The translations under genes were made by a program, and so were the position numbers. A DNA stretch of 64,000 nt from Shewanella oncorhynchi. Its GTDB lineage: Bacteria > Pseudomonadota > Gammaproteobacteria > Enterobacterales > Shewanellaceae. Every line of letters begins with the position of its first letter. Position 1 is the stretch's first letter. The notes under the pieces were generated by a model, which saw nothing but the letters and a program-made list of their open reading frames with translations, made no database searches and had not been told where the DNA came from. The stretch spans positions 125,641 through 189,640 of the forward strand of contig NZ_JABAEB010000003.1 in assembly GCF_012584455.1 (NCBI RefSeq), given 5' to 3'. This document shows positions 63,139 through 64,000 of this stretch, one piece after another.

Positions 63139-64000
63139 TGGCGCTGTCAGATTCATGGCTAAAAGCTAACTCCGGTAAGGAGATCGACAAGGCTTATGAG
63201 AAGGCCGATCGTGATGGCTTAAGTGTGAGAGTGTCACCCAAAGGCAAACTTACATTTCAATTGCGCTATCGATATATTGGCAAAGCATCACGGCTTGATC
63301 TCGGATCTTACCCTGCGACTTCATTAAAGTCCGCTCGGACGGAATGCTTACGTTTAAAAGGTGAGCTAGAGAAAGGTTATGATCCTAAATTAGTTAAAAT
63401 TAACGATCGGATTGAAATTGAAAATGCACCAACGATCAGCGACTTGTTTTATCGTTGGCATAGTGCGAAAAAAATCAGAAATGAAAAGTGCCACAAGCAG
63501 GTATTACGTAGCTTTGAAATTCACTTATTACCTCGAATTGGCATGATGTTAGTGCAGGACACTAAATTACATACATGGCTTACTGTGCTTGATGACATCG
63601 CGAAGGGAACGCCAGCAGTGGCCGCAAGTATATTGGCCAATGCCAAAAAAATGCTTGGCTGGGGTGTTAGAATGCGGCTAATCAGCGATAACACTTTATC
63701 TGACATTAGTGCGAGAGAAGATCTTCATGTCGTTAAGCGTGTTGGCAAGCGTTCGCTGAGTAATGATGAAATCGTCTTGCTTTGGGATGCGCTTAGACGC
63801 TCAAGAGTTGCACCTAAAAACAAAGTCTTTATCAAGCTCCACCTGTTCTTCGCTTGTCGAACAGGTGAACTACGCCTAGCTGAAAAGTCACATTTTGATT
63901 TTGATAAAATGGTCTGGACTGTTCCGGCTGAAAACCATAAAACTGGTTATAGTGGCAACCAAATTGTCAGGCCTATCGTGCCTGAAATTGTGCCTCTACT
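63139..64000 (+). CDS. int: Tyrosine recombinase/integrase (partial, runs off the window)
   Basis: 287 codons from ATG 63139 (AGAGGG upstream). DUF4102-type arm-binding domain (DSWLKANSGKEIDKAYEKAD, ADRDGLSVRVSPKG, LDLGSYPATSLKSAR), core-binding domain, then the catalytic domain up to Arg241 in FFACRTGELR. The remaining catalytic residues lie beyond 64000. It is related to, but clearly distinct from, the integrase at 34313. It probably marks an element inserted between plsX and fabH. Confidence 0.92.

Overview
The window looks like the chromosome of a Shewanella species or close relative (Gammaproteobacteria, Alteromonadales). This rests on recognisable proteins and gene order, not a database search: nrdD-nrdG-yibL-ribA; comEC-msbA-lpxK-trm112; cdd-sbcB; and rlmA-csp-rne-rluC-HAD-maf-yceD-rpmF-plsX. 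No rRNA, tRNA or CRISPR array was seen.

Left backbone, 1-34,136. In order: the 5' end of a DEAD-box RNA helicase, rssA, a curA-type reductase divergent from an OhrR/MarR regulator with two palindromic operators, nrdD/nrdG behind FNR-like and paired NrdR sites, yibL, ribA, an outer-membrane barrel, a FlxA-like protein behind a sigma-28 type promoter, a VF530 protein, and cstA with a LytS/LytTR pair resembling the pyruvate-sensing BtsSR system. Next come yecH, an orphan ParA/CopG-like pair with a palindromic operator, PilZ and PsiE proteins, DUF2062, the comEC-msbA-lpxK-trm112 run, a lipoprotein, a CbiM-like protein, a glutaredoxin-like protein, a giant DUF748/AsmA-like protein, two VOC proteins, DUF445, DUF1289, cdd and sbcB.

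Accessory region, about 34,137-51,200. It starts exactly at the 5' end of sbcB. A tyrosine integrase is followed by a YcxB-like membrane protein and a beta-trefoil plus membrane-helix protein, then alpA, phage-like regulators, a K+/H+ antiporter, a decayed GGDEF gene, a cation exchanger behind an apparent yybP-ykoY (Mn2+) riboswitch, and a Tat-exported beta-carbonic anhydrase. A 34-bp exact repeat of the sbcB start region (34,125-34,158) recurs at 45,315-45,348. It is followed by a deleted, stop-containing copy of the same integrase, a Zur-like regulator, a ZnuD-like TonB receptor and the last ~20 codons of a second alpA. I read this as two related elements inserted one after the other at sbcB, both laid out int - cargo - alpA. 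Metal handling (Mn or Ca, Zn, carbonic anhydrase) is the main cargo theme.

Right backbone, about 51,200-62,934. It holds a hypothetical protein, rlmA, a cold-shock gene, a 1-kb gene-free stretch, rne, rluC, a HAD phosphatase, maf/yceF, yceD, rpmF and plsX. A second integrase starts just after plsX and runs off the window, so plsX is not followed directly by fabH and another element probably begins there.

The best candidates for something new are the trefoil/membrane protein with its YcxB-like neighbour in the int-alpA cargo slot, the nested att structure at sbcB, and the riboswitch-controlled exchanger.
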